NCBI RefSeq assembly: GCF_002245655.1 | Contig: NZ_NOIH01000039.1 | Coordinates: forward strand, 1 to 61,173 | Reading direction: 5' to 3' | Source of the DNA: Thauera propionica | Lineage (GTDB): Bacteria; Pseudomonadota; Gammaproteobacteria; Burkholderiales; Rhodocyclaceae | Length of the DNA: 61,173 nt | Shown here: piece by piece, positions 33,351 to 41,553 of the stretch | Position numbering within the stretch: the first letter of the stretch is position 1 | Layout of the letters: every line of letters starts with the position of its first letter | Translations under genes and position numbers: made by a program | Notes under the pieces: generated by a model | What the model was told of the DNA's origin: nothing | Seen by the model: the letters and a program-made list of their open reading frames with translations, nothing else | Database searches by the model: none

Positions 33351-33715
33351 GCGAGCCACTCGCGCAGCGATGCACCACATGCATCGGCGGCCTGGAGCGG
33401 CCACTCGAGCTTGACGCGGGCGTTGCCACGCTGTGCCTCGAGGCGGATTACCGGTGTCTCGACTGCGGGGGCGACCTGCACCGGCATAAAGCCCGGCTCG
33501 GCCAACGCAGTGAGTCCGACGCCCACCGGTTTGCGCCGGCTCGGCGGCTCGATGCCGCGCTCGCGCATCCAGCGATGCACCTGATTGGCGTTCAGACCAC
33601 TTGCCAACGCAACGCCTCCCACCGAGACGCCCGGCTCACGGCAGGCCGAGATCACCGATTGCTTGGAGGCTTCGCTGTGCGTGCGCCGAGTCCGGCGCGA
33701 GATGACGACATCCAT
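33347..33715 (-). CDS. IS66-family accessory protein TnpA
   Basis: A 122-aa protein with an HTH (SEASKQSVISACREPGVSVGGVALASGLNANQVHRWMRERG) as in IS66 Orf1. The start is taken at ATG 33715 (MDVVISRRTRR); an in-frame start four codons up is possible. The C-terminal part ends in VKLEWPLQAADACGASLREWL. Intact, but part of a defective element. Confidence 0.9.
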   Translation of the reverse strand: MDVVISRRTRRTHSEASKQSVISACREPGVSVGGVALASGLNANQVHRWMRERGIEPPSRRKPVGVGLTALAEPGFMPVQVAPAVETPVIRLEAQRGNARVKLEWPLQAADACGASLREWLA

Positions 33716-33787
33716 AGTGCCCACCATCAGAACTAGTGGACACGATCTTCAATGGGCTAGGCGGATGGGGGAAGGTGGGTTCACCGG

Positions 33788-34050
33788 GTGCTTACAACCA
33801 CCGGGCGTATCTATGGCTATCGCAGGATCCATAACGATCCCCACGACATGGACGAGGCGTGTGACAAACATCGCATGGCGCGGCTGATACGCTTCGCGGG
33901 CCTGCGCTCGCACACTCGCTATGGGCGCCGCCCCGGTCGCTACGGTGGGCGGCCAGCGGTGGTGGCACCAAACCTGCGTCAGCGCCAGTTTGCCCCGACA
34001 GTGCCGAACAAGAGCTGGGAGGGTGACCGACATCGCCCGTTTTTTAAGGA
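33788..34050 (+). pseudogene. IS3-family transposase OrfB fragment
   Basis: The frame reads GRIYGYRRIHNDPHDMDEACDKHRMARLIRFAGLRSHTRYGRRPGR, then GGRPAVVAPNLRQRQFAPTVPNKSWEGDRH, the N-terminal part of an IS3/IS150-type integrase-like transposase. It then breaks off before the first catalytic Asp context is complete. Only about 85 codons remain. Confidence 0.82.
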
Positions 34051-34160
34051 ATGGGACAGTTTAGGAAGCCCGAGACGACTCAATAAACCATTAAAAATAA
34101 AGGCAATTTTCTCCTAACAGTCAGGAAAAATAGAGTAATTGCGGGGGAGAATAACAAAGT

Positions 34161-34240
34161 AACTCTGACGACAAACGCATGGATATCGTAGCCCTTGTCG
34201 GCAATGAGACTGGTCCAGTCGATGCCGCCGAAGCCGCTCA
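34161..34240 (-). pseudogene. IS5-family transposase scrap
   Basis: On the minus strand about 25 codons read LSGFGGIDWTSLIADKGYDIHAFVV, the block around the second catalytic Asp of IS5-family transposases (compare SLVADKGYDANALV of the element at the left end of the window). No start or end remains. Confidence 0.6.
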
Positions 34241-34325
34241 GCCTGCGCGCGACGAGGCGATTCGCCTGGCGACAGGCGCAGTGAAGGCTTTGGGGTGAAA
34301 GGCAATCGTCGTCGAGCGAACGCGA

Positions 34326-36932
34326 TCAGCACACAACCAACGCCATCAGATCTGAGGCCCACTTTCCCGAGTTGGGTAGCTTCCTGAGTGCCCAGGCTCG
34401 ACGCTGCTCGGCTGACGGGAAAAGGGAGGGATCATGCTTCACCATGTCCATGAGCTCCGAAAAGTGGCGAGCGTCTCCTTCAAAGTTATCGATCAGGGCG
34501 AATTTCAGTTCCGGATCGCCATTGGTGCTCAGGAGCCACAGCGTTCGCTCCGGATCGGCTTGCCACAACCATGATTCGCCGAAACCCATTGTGGCATTTA
34601 CCAACGGCAGTACTGCGTCAAACAGGATCTTTGACGGATTTGGCCTGACTCGATTCCAGAACGAGGTCTTTTCCTCCAGGGATGCGCCAGCAGCGAAATC
34701 TTTGCAGAGCGCGATCTGAAGACCGGACGGGAGCTCGTTGAAGTATGCCATCAGCACCTTCTTGCCCACCGGACTCAAACATGGAAGCAGTTGCTCTGGA
34801 GTAAACGATTCAAGGAACTTTGCCGTCAGCCAGTCCCGAATCAACGGCAGAGTCGTCCGCGACCCAAGTGGCAGGACGTCGTAACAGTTAAAGATCGACG
34901 CGAGTATCGGCGCAGTGTTCCGACCAGACTCCCTTGCGGCCTCGACAAGGACGTCCAACCAAAAAAAGACGTCTGGACGCTCAAGAATCTCCTTCCACCA
35001 CCTCGCCTCAGTCTCTGCCGGCTGAGTTCCGGCAAAACGTGCGAGCAGGTAGGGGATGAACACACCGGGCGGATTGCCTGGAGTCACAACGAAGCGTTCC
35101 ACGACCGCTTTCGCGCACCGCAGGATCGTCTTGACGCTCTGTCGCCTAGGGCACCTTACCAAGCTTTGCCGATCAAGCATCCACAAGACGTTGTAGAAGT
35201 CCGCTTCGTGCAGATCGAACCACCCAGGGAACAACGGAGCCCACTCATTCGGAAACGCGCCCGAGGGACGCTCCATCCCCAGACTCAGCGACCAACAGGC
35301 GCCAACCCACAAGTCAGGAAGCTCCCAACCCACGGTCATCGGACTGAGGCTATCCGGCGCAACCTGAACCATCCGGTTCAACACGATCTCCACAATGGAG
35401 CGAAGGCTCTCTGGCACCACTTGACGACTTAGGTCGCGAGTACCCAACGCACAGAAAATCGCTTCACTGGCGCCGACGCCGACTGCGTCGTCTTGGTACC
35501 GAGCCAGGACCTGCGTCGCGCAAGCGGCAAGCTCCTCGATTGACAGCAGAGCCAATGCGCGTTGTATCGTTAGAAATCTGTCCGTATCGAAACACAGTGC
35601 CCCCCAGTGCGGGCGTGACTCCCGGGTGATCAGGCGCTGCAGGCGTTCACGAGCCACGAGCTCCACGACAAACCGCGGCGCCAAGGCAGCCCGCCCCTGC
35701 TCGTCATGCGTCACAAAGGCTGTGTCCACAAGGTCCAATCGCGCCTGCTCGGTCGCGCGCTCTTCGAGTGTCCGCAACAGACGTAGGCGCTCATCCTCTT
35801 CACTCTCCGAGCAGAGCTGCCTGATTATTCTCGACGGGGTGGAAATCAACCTCTTCCAGTCATCCGGGCCGATACGCCCCGCCCAGGGCAGGCCTGGATC
35901 GTTGAACCAATCCCACGCAACGTCTGCACAGGCGAGACAGCTCTCGGCGTCATCTTGCGCGATCTGCCCAAGCAACTTCTCGCCGGCCTCTGCCGCCTCA
36001 AGATCAGGCAGCCCCCCAACCCCCACGTGGTGAACAACGCGGCACAGCCCCATCAGGCTTCGGGGCGTGTCAAACAGCGAATCATCGCCGAATGCTCCAA
36101 GCCAATTCTCCAGTTCCGACGCATCGAACAAGGTGCTGGAGGCCCGCGATAGCCGCGCTCCAACCCATTTCAGCAGTCGCGCCCTCCAGCCTCGGCGCAA
36201 CTGCCACGAGTACTCGGTCCAAACGTCATCCGACTCGTTCTCGGACAAGGGCCTATCTTCTGGGCGCCAGCACAGGTCACCTCGGCCGCTAGGCGGCATG
36301 CGAAAAGGGGCGCAAACGAGTACTGCCGCAGATGCCCGCTTGAGCAACGCAGAAACGTCCCTGCCCCCCTGACTCTCATCGATCTTGATGCAAATGGATT
36401 CTCGCGCCTGATGCAAGAGTTCTGCATCCGCAAGACATCTAACTTCCAACGTTCTGTAGGGCGTTTGCCGCTTCAGTTCAGCCCAATAAGTGTCTCGCCC
36501 CGTGCCCGGCGGAAAGTGCAACCAGAAGACGCCTTCAAGCGCGCTCGATAGTCCCGACTGGTCGCCAAACCACGGCCGCAGCGCCAAATCGTCAGCATCG
36601 AACTCGCCTAACGAGCAGGCAGCCTCACGCGCCAGATCCAGCCCCGGGAGCTCCGGAAAATTATCGAACTCCAGCAGCCTTCTCTGCTTGCCCGGGGTCC
36701 CCAGCCTCAGATCCTCGCGGCGGCATTTGAGCAAGGTTACGAGGGCATCTGCGAACGCCGGCCGCTTGAGCCACCAGTCGGACTCGCCCCTGCTCAGCAG
36801 ACCCAGCTTCGCGCTCACTGAGCGCGCGGCGGGCCACTTCTCTGCGGTTCTCACCTCACACAAACGGCGCGCAAGCTCGTCGAGCGACTTGATACCTTGT
36901 TCCGTCATCACGGCAATCAGCGGGGCAGCCAT
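34326..36932 (-). CDS. 868-aa STAND-like protein with degenerate P-loop, unknown function
   Basis: Start ATG 36932 has a perfect RBS (AGGAGATCGT). Residues 1-80 look like a DNA-binding or adaptor domain: EQGIKSLDELARRLCEVRTA..., LKRPAFADALVTLLKCRREDLRLG. At 134-150 EGVFWLHFPPGTGRDTYWAELKR has the position and shape of a Walker A loop but lacks GK(S/T). A predicted hydrophobic strand ASAAVLVCAPF follows about 90 residues later. The remaining ~500 residues are helical and Trp-rich, like the repeat regions of STAND proteins. I recognise no named family. It is divergent from the beta-CASP gene, sharing a 160-bp control region, so the two probably form one module; a sensor role for this protein is inference. 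Confidence 0.75.
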   Translation of the reverse strand: MAAPLIAVMTEQGIKSLDELARRLCEVRTAEKWPAARSVSAKLGLLSRGESDWWLKRPAFADALVTLLKCRREDLRLGTPGKQRRLLEFDNFPELPGLDLAREAACSLGEFDADDLALRPWFGDQSGLSSALEGVFWLHFPPGTGRDTYWAELKRQTPYRTLEVRCLADAELLHQARESICIKIDESQGGRDVSALLKRASAAVLVCAPFRMPPSGRGDLCWRPEDRPLSENESDDVWTEYSWQLRRGWRARLLKWVGARLSRASSTLFDASELENWLGAFGDDSLFDTPRSLMGLCRVVHHVGVGGLPDLEAAEAGEKLLGQIAQDDAESCLACADVAWDWFNDPGLPWAGRIGPDDWKRLISTPSRIIRQLCSESEEDERLRLLRTLEERATEQARLDLVDTAFVTHDEQGRAALAPRFVVELVARERLQRLITRESRPHWGALCFDTDRFLTIQRALALLSIEELAACATQVLARYQDDAVGVGASEAIFCALGTRDLSRQVVPESLRSIVEIVLNRMVQVAPDSLSPMTVGWELPDLWVGACWSLSLGMERPSGAFPNEWAPLFPGWFDLHEADFYNVLWMLDRQSLVRCPRRQSVKTILRCAKAVVERFVVTPGNPPGVFIPYLLARFAGTQPAETEARWWKEILERPDVFFWLDVLVEAARESGRNTAPILASIFNCYDVLPLGSRTTLPLIRDWLTAKFLESFTPEQLLPCLSPVGKKVLMAYFNELPSGLQIALCKDFAAGASLEEKTSFWNRVRPNPSKILFDAVLPLVNATMGFGESWLWQADPERTLWLLSTNGDPELKFALIDNFEGDARHFSELMDMVKHDPSLFPSAEQRRAWALRKLPNSGKWASDLMALVVC

Positions 36933-36989
36933 ACGATCTCCTGTTGAGGACTCAAGCGTACGGCAGGCGCCTCTACTTCTGCATCTTTT

Positions 36990-37036
36990 TTTGCATCGTT
37001 GCATTACGTTGCAATGCAGTGCATTTCTCATTGCAG
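36990..37036. promoter_or_regulatory. TGCA-rich shared control region
   Basis: In the 160-bp gap between two divergent genes the motif TTGCA/TGCAA occurs repeatedly (TTGCATCG, TTGCATTACG, TTGCAATGCA, TGCAT, TTGCAG). Such clustering suggests several sites for one regulator, perhaps the N-terminal domain of the 868-aa protein. Confidence 0.5.
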
Positions 37037-37092
37037 GCACAGGTGACACCCCCCGATGATGCGCACTCCAAAACACAACGCGAGTACCCATC

Positions 37093-38814
37093 ATGGAAAT
37101 TCAATTCGTCGGTCCCCTCGGAAAAGTGACCGGTTCATGCGCATGGCTTCGCGATGAAGGCAGGAAGTGGAGCTTTTTGGTGGACTGCGGGATGCAGCAA
37201 GGCGAGTACGATGCCCAGCGCTGGAACCGGGGGGAACTGTGGCCCTTCAAGCCAAGCGACATTCAGTTCGTCATCCTTACCCACGCCCATATCGACCACA
37301 GCGGACTGCTTCCCGAACTCTATCGGCAGGGCTTCAAGGGACAAGTGTTCTGCACCCGGGCCACTCGCAAGATTGCAGAGGTCCTTCTGCGCGACGCGGC
37401 ACGCTTCAGCGCCGCCCCCTATGACGAAGCAGACGTCGAACGCATTCGCTGGAACGACAGAAAGCTCAAGCACGGGCACCCAACGCCACTGGATACGGAC
37501 CTATTCGTGCAGATCCTGCGCAACGGGCACATCCTGGGGTCCGTGAGTGCAAGCGTCCTGTGGGGCAAGCCCAAGGATCCGACGCAGCGCTCGATTCTGT
37601 TCTCGGGAGACGTCGGCCCCGGGAGCGAGGACAACGAGGTCCTGCCGTTTTTGAGATTTCCGCTGAACGCCCAGAAGAGCAACTTCGCTGTTCTGGAGTC
37701 CACGTACGGAAGCACCGTCCGCACAGCACAAGAACGCGACCCGGGCCACCGCAGGGCGCAACTGGCCGCATTGCTTGACCGCATTGTCGCCACCAAAGGG
37801 ACGTTGGCCATCCCCTCGTTTTCCGTCGGTCGCGCGCAGGACATCATGTTCGATCTCTCCTACCTGGTCGCGGCACATCCCGAGCAGTACGGTCAGATCG
37901 AGTACCTGCTCGACTCCCCAACTGCCAGCAAGATCAGCAAGATCACCCTCGAAATGCTCAGCGAAACGGTCGAAGCAAACGGAGGCGGGAAGATCAGACC
38001 GATGTGGCTTGGAAAGCAACTTCTGCGTGACCTCGGACTGCAGACCAATTGCCGTCAAGACTTCGATGCAGCACTGAAGATCTGCCAGATGACGCTCGAG
38101 GGCCAAGCACATGGAGGCGACCGCAACACCCTTGGCAACCAGATTGCCCAACAGTGGCGACCAATCTTCTCGACGGTAACGGACCGCGAGCAGATGCTCG
38201 ATGCGCCCGGTCCGCGCGTGATTCTGATGGGATCGGGCACATGTGACGGCGGACCGGCCGCCACTTGGCTCCCCCGCCTGCTGAGCTCACCCGAGAACAC
38301 TGTTGCCCTCAGTGGCTACTGCAGCCCGAAAACCGTTGGCGGCAGCCTCCTGCAGCTCGGCGGACTGCGTGACGCGGATCGGGAATTGCATACCACCGAA
38401 GTGACTTGGCGCGACCATGAGGGCAGCACCCTTCATGCGCTGCAGGCGCGAGACATCAAAGCGAACATTACCCAGCTCACGGGCTATTCCGCCCACGGGG
38501 ATCAGACCGAACTTGTCCGCTGGATCTTCGACGAACATGCTTCGACAAAGGGCGGCGGGCACCCCAGGAGCGGGATCTTCTTGAACCATGGCGAAGACAG
38601 GGAGCGCGGCGCACTGAAGGACGCACTTGAAGCAAAGGCTCGCCAGCTTGGCATTACCGTGCCCGTCGAGTGCCCGGACGAGAGCGCAGGCTGGTTCGAT
38701 CTCGAGGATGATGATGCTCTAGCACCCCTCGCTGAGGACAACCGCAAAGTCATCAACCGGGAAATTGCAGAGTTGAGGGCACGGTTGCAGCAACTTGAGC
38801 GGCGCGTTGCTTGA
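37093..38814 (+). CDS. Beta-CASP metallo-beta-lactamase RNase-like protein
   Basis: A 573-aa protein of the CPSF/beta-CASP group. The metal site H64-A-H66-I-D68-H69 is intact (THAHIDHSG), with further ligands in NGHILGSVSASV and ILFSGDVGPG. The beta-CASP part follows (GTLAIPSFSVGRAQDIMFDL, SGTCDGGPAATWLPRLLSSPENTVALSGYCS). The RMMBL motif is LTGYSAHGDQTELVRW. Relatives cut RNA with two zinc ions. This one is longer than the usual ~450 aa, with an insertion near 300-360 and a C-terminal coiled segment (EIAELRARLQQLERRVA). Intact and probably active. Divergent from the 868-aa protein. Confidence 0.88.
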   Translation: MEIQFVGPLGKVTGSCAWLRDEGRKWSFLVDCGMQQGEYDAQRWNRGELWPFKPSDIQFVILTHAHIDHSGLLPELYRQGFKGQVFCTRATRKIAEVLLRDAARFSAAPYDEADVERIRWNDRKLKHGHPTPLDTDLFVQILRNGHILGSVSASVLWGKPKDPTQRSILFSGDVGPGSEDNEVLPFLRFPLNAQKSNFAVLESTYGSTVRTAQERDPGHRRAQLAALLDRIVATKGTLAIPSFSVGRAQDIMFDLSYLVAAHPEQYGQIEYLLDSPTASKISKITLEMLSETVEANGGGKIRPMWLGKQLLRDLGLQTNCRQDFDAALKICQMTLEGQAHGGDRNTLGNQIAQQWRPIFSTVTDREQMLDAPGPRVILMGSGTCDGGPAATWLPRLLSSPENTVALSGYCSPKTVGGSLLQLGGLRDADRELHTTEVTWRDHEGSTLHALQARDIKANITQLTGYSAHGDQTELVRWIFDEHASTKGGGHPRSGIFLNHGEDRERGALKDALEAKARQLGITVPVECPDESAGWFDLEDDDALAPLAEDNRKVINREIAELRARLQQLERRVA

Positions 38815-39511
38815 GCTTCTCGTCTTTGCCAAGAGAGCTCAGGCCAAAAGATCCGGTCGCGCGCAAGCGCGGCCGGAAACGGGCCGCAAGAGATGCCTTA
38901 TCGTTCGTGGGCGGTCGCATCCCGTGGCGGGGTGTAAGAGAAGCGTCAGCATAAGGGGGGATCGGCGGGCGACCGTCTCCAGTTGGGCAGGAGCGCGAGT
39001 CAGACTGCGACCGCACGCATTATAACGATGGAATTACCACCAACTTCGGCGAGCGTTTCCATCGGAAATTAACGCCGCTGCATTGCCCACTCTTCGCACT
39101 ACTCAAGCAGCAAGACGCCTACGAGGCGGTAGATCGAGGCCTCATCCGGCAAGATGCCCACGACGTCGGAACGACGCTTGATCTCCCCATTCAAGAGCTC
39201 GAGCGAGTTGGTGCTGCGGATCTTGCGCAGTGCTCCCTCGGAAAACCGCTGTCGCGCCTCGTATTGGAAACCCAACTGAGTCATCAAAACTCAAGCGTAA
39301 CCGGAGGAAACTCACCGAAGACGCGAACCTGTCGAAAGCGGAACCCATGTTCGTTGTCGGCGGCGAGGGCAAGTGACGGCGACGCTCGCAGATGATTTCC
39401 CTCGCTAGCAGGGCTTTTCTGCTGTCGAGCTAACGACTCATGGTCGACGCTATACGGAGGTGAAAGCCGCATCACGCGGCACGACTCGCCAACACAACCG
39501 ACAGGAACAAC
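38815..39511. other. Intergenic with transposase scrap
   Basis: About 700 bases. Apart from the IS256 fragment at 39062-39250 no gene is supported. The base composition changes here, and this may be near the junction between the defence pair and the phage-like element. Confidence 0.4.
39062..39250 (-). pseudogene. IS256-family transposase C-terminal fragment
   Basis: The minus-strand frame reads LRKIRSTNSLELLNGEIKRRSDVVGILPDEASIYRLVGVLLLE, then a TAG and CEEWAMQRR. This is the C-terminal block of IS256-family transposases (usually NPLERLNREIKRRTDVVGIFPN), interrupted by a stop. The rest of the gene is absent. Confidence 0.82.
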
Positions 39512-40279
39512 ATGAGAACTTTTAGCAAGCTCGCCACGAGCTTCTGGACCGATGACTTAGGTCGGGAACTTCGCCCGCGTGGACCGCAGCTTCAACTGCT
39601 CGCAATCTATCTCTTTAGCAACAAGCACTCGAACTACACCGGCATCTACATACTGCCGAAGATGTACATCGCTGCTGATTTAGGCATCGACATGAACAGC
39701 GTCGACGCGATGCTGCGCACGCTCGAAGAGATGAACTACGCGCGCTACGATGAGAGCACCGAGACAATCTGGGTCATCGATGCGGCGCGCGAGCAGATCG
39801 GCGAGACCCTGAAGCCAGCCGACAAAATGGTGAAAGCGATCCAGCGTGAGCTGAGCGAGCTGCCCAAGAAGTGCGTGCTGACTGCGCAGTTCATCGAGCG
39901 CTACGCCGACGCATACCACCTGCGCGAAGAAGAAAAGGCAGCCGCCCCGGCGAAGCGCCCGGCAACGGCCAAGGTCGAGACACCGGCCCCGGTCGAAGCC
40001 CCCGCGCAGCAAGCCGCGATAGAAGAGCCCGCGTGGACCCCGGCCGATAGCTTCTGGGTCAGCGCAGATGTGCCGACGGGGCTCGACGCCTTCATCGAGC
40101 TTCGCAACGCGCAAGAAGACAAGCGTCTGTACGTGAGCGATGAGCAAGTTGTCGAACGCGTGCTGCAGTTGCAAGAGTCCGCGGGCTACCGCTTCACGAT
40201 CAACGCACTGCGGCGCGCATACGAGTCGCAAGACTACGACCTTGAGCACCTGCCCGAGCCGATCTTCAACGACATTTAA
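39512..40279 (+). CDS. Phage-like replication-type protein, 255 aa
   Basis: Starts MRTFSKLATSFWTDDLGRELRPRGPQLQLLAIYLFSNKHSNYTGIYILPKMYIAADLGIDMNSVDAMLRTLEEMNYARYDESTETIWV, a pattern seen at the N-terminus of phage replisome organiser-like proteins (winged HTH). A proline/alanine-rich linker (about 145-170, PAKRPATAKVETPAPVEAPA) leads to a helical C-terminal part. The Pro/Ala linker suggests a two-domain protein. Likely controls replication of the element that carries recombinase 2. Confidence 0.6.
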   Translation: MRTFSKLATSFWTDDLGRELRPRGPQLQLLAIYLFSNKHSNYTGIYILPKMYIAADLGIDMNSVDAMLRTLEEMNYARYDESTETIWVIDAAREQIGETLKPADKMVKAIQRELSELPKKCVLTAQFIERYADAYHLREEEKAAAPAKRPATAKVETPAPVEAPAQQAAIEEPAWTPADSFWVSADVPTGLDAFIELRNAQEDKRLYVSDEQVVERVLQLQESAGYRFTINALRRAYESQDYDLEHLPEPIFNDI

Positions 40280-40370
40280 CCCTCGAACGCCCACGCCAGC
40301 AGCCCCGCGCCCGGCGGGGCGTTGGCGCATCCGGCCGAGTCTAAAGAACAACAACAACACAGGCGGGCAC

Positions 40371-41030
40371 ATGCAGCTCAACGCACAACTAGACATACTG
40401 CCGCTCGTCGAGCAGACGACGAAAGCACAGCGCAACCTCGCGTACAGCGCGGTGCAAGGCATCAACGCGACCGCCAAGCAGATACAAGACGCACAGCGCG
40501 AACAGCTCAACAAGCGCTTCACATTGCGGACCGGGCGCACGAAGCAGTTCCTCGAACGACAAGCGGCGGTGATCAAGCCATGGGCCTCTGTGCCGCAGGG
40601 GCGGCTCTATGCTGAGGTGGCCGTGGGGCAGCGCCAGAACCTTCTGCTGAGCGGATTCGAGCGCGGGGACGAGCGGGAGCCCGTGCGCGGCAAGCTGATC
40701 GCGCAGCCTGTCACCGGCAACGCCGCCAGGCCCAGCTTCGGCGCGCAAGTCGCGAAGCAATTCACATTCACCGCCATGCGACTGAAAGCGCAGCAGACCG
40801 CCGGCGGCAAGCAGTTCAAGGGGCGGGCGGGCACCTTCACGATTGAGGGGGTCGGCGTCTTCTTGCGCACGGGCAAGAAAGCGCGCGACGTTGAGCTGCT
40901 CTACGCGTACGCGAGAAAGCAGACACTGCCGCGCAAGCTCGGCTGGCTGAGCACCGGGCGCGGCGTCGCTGATCGATGGCTGAGCGAGAACATCACGCAA
41001 GCGTTCCTGCGCAGCCTGCCCCGGCGCTGA
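40371..41030 (+). CDS. Phage-like hypothetical protein, 219 aa
   Basis: ATG 40371 is used (RBS AGGCGGG). The protein begins MQLNAQLDILPLVEQTTKAQRNLAYSAVQGINATAKQIQDAQREQLNKRFTLR and is basic with many Arg/Lys/Gln. Similar sequences occur among uncharacterised phage structural or morphogenesis proteins, but I cannot assign one. It ends LRSLPRR before a terminator-like hairpin. Confidence 0.55.
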   Translation: MQLNAQLDILPLVEQTTKAQRNLAYSAVQGINATAKQIQDAQREQLNKRFTLRTGRTKQFLERQAAVIKPWASVPQGRLYAEVAVGQRQNLLLSGFERGDEREPVRGKLIAQPVTGNAARPSFGAQVAKQFTFTAMRLKAQQTAGGKQFKGRAGTFTIEGVGVFLRTGKKARDVELLYAYARKQTLPRKLGWLSTGRGVADRWLSENITQAFLRSLPRR

Positions 41031-41051
41031 CCCCTGCGGGAATGAATCGCG

Positions 41052-41080
41052 AAGCGGCGGGCCGACAACGCTCGCCGCTT
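41052..41080 (+). terminator. Terminator-like hairpin after the phage-like gene
   Basis: AAGCGGCG (41052-41059) pairs with CGCCGCTT (41073-41080), followed by TATTT. Just downstream of the stop at 41030. Confidence 0.65.
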
Positions 41081-41130
41081 TATTTCGCATGCTGAAACAG
41101 ATCCCGCGTTCATTCGCCCGACCTCGTAGC

Positions 41131-41172
41131 AAGGGGCTTCGAAGGGGGACCGAAGGGGGATCGAAGCCCCTT
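41131..41172. repeat. Palindromic and direct repeats (CGAAGGGG)
   Basis: AAGGGGCTTCGA (41131-41142) and its complement TCGAAGCCCCTT (41161-41172) flank two direct CGAAGGGGG units, and a further one follows at about 41173. This may be an origin, an att-proximal site or a recombinase-binding region. The rest of 41031-41553 has only a Pro/Ala-rich frame with no known relatives. Confidence 0.6.
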
Positions 41173-41553
41173 CGAAGGGGGATGCGCATACTAAGACTAA
41201 GACGTAGCGCTACGCTGCAAACATAGACAGCGAAGCGCTAACGCTGCAGCCTCTTCAGCGCGGGGCTTCTCTTTTGAGTAAGCCACGTCAGCCCGACACC
41301 CCGCTCGAATCGCCAGGCCCGCAGAGCGGGCTCAGCGCGGAGCCAACGCAGGCACGCGCGGACACTGAACAGCGCGGCCGGCGAGCAGCCGGCCCTGGCC
41401 ATAAGGAAGCCACCCGCGCGGCGAACAGCAACCCCATGCCGCGGCGGCTCAGCGCCCACCCTCAAATAGCCAGGCCGCCAGCTGCGCTGGCTAGTCGCAT
41501 AGCGCCAACACAGCCCCATCGTGACCCCTTGCCGACCACCCCACAGCCCGCGG

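Larger units (their letters stand above)
32730..33715 (-). mobile_element. IS66-family element, internally deleted
   Basis: Three consecutive genes in IS66 order (TnpA-, TnpB-, TnpC-like) on the minus strand. The transposase gene is reduced to its two ends, so the element is defective. No clear terminal repeats were found. Confidence 0.85.
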
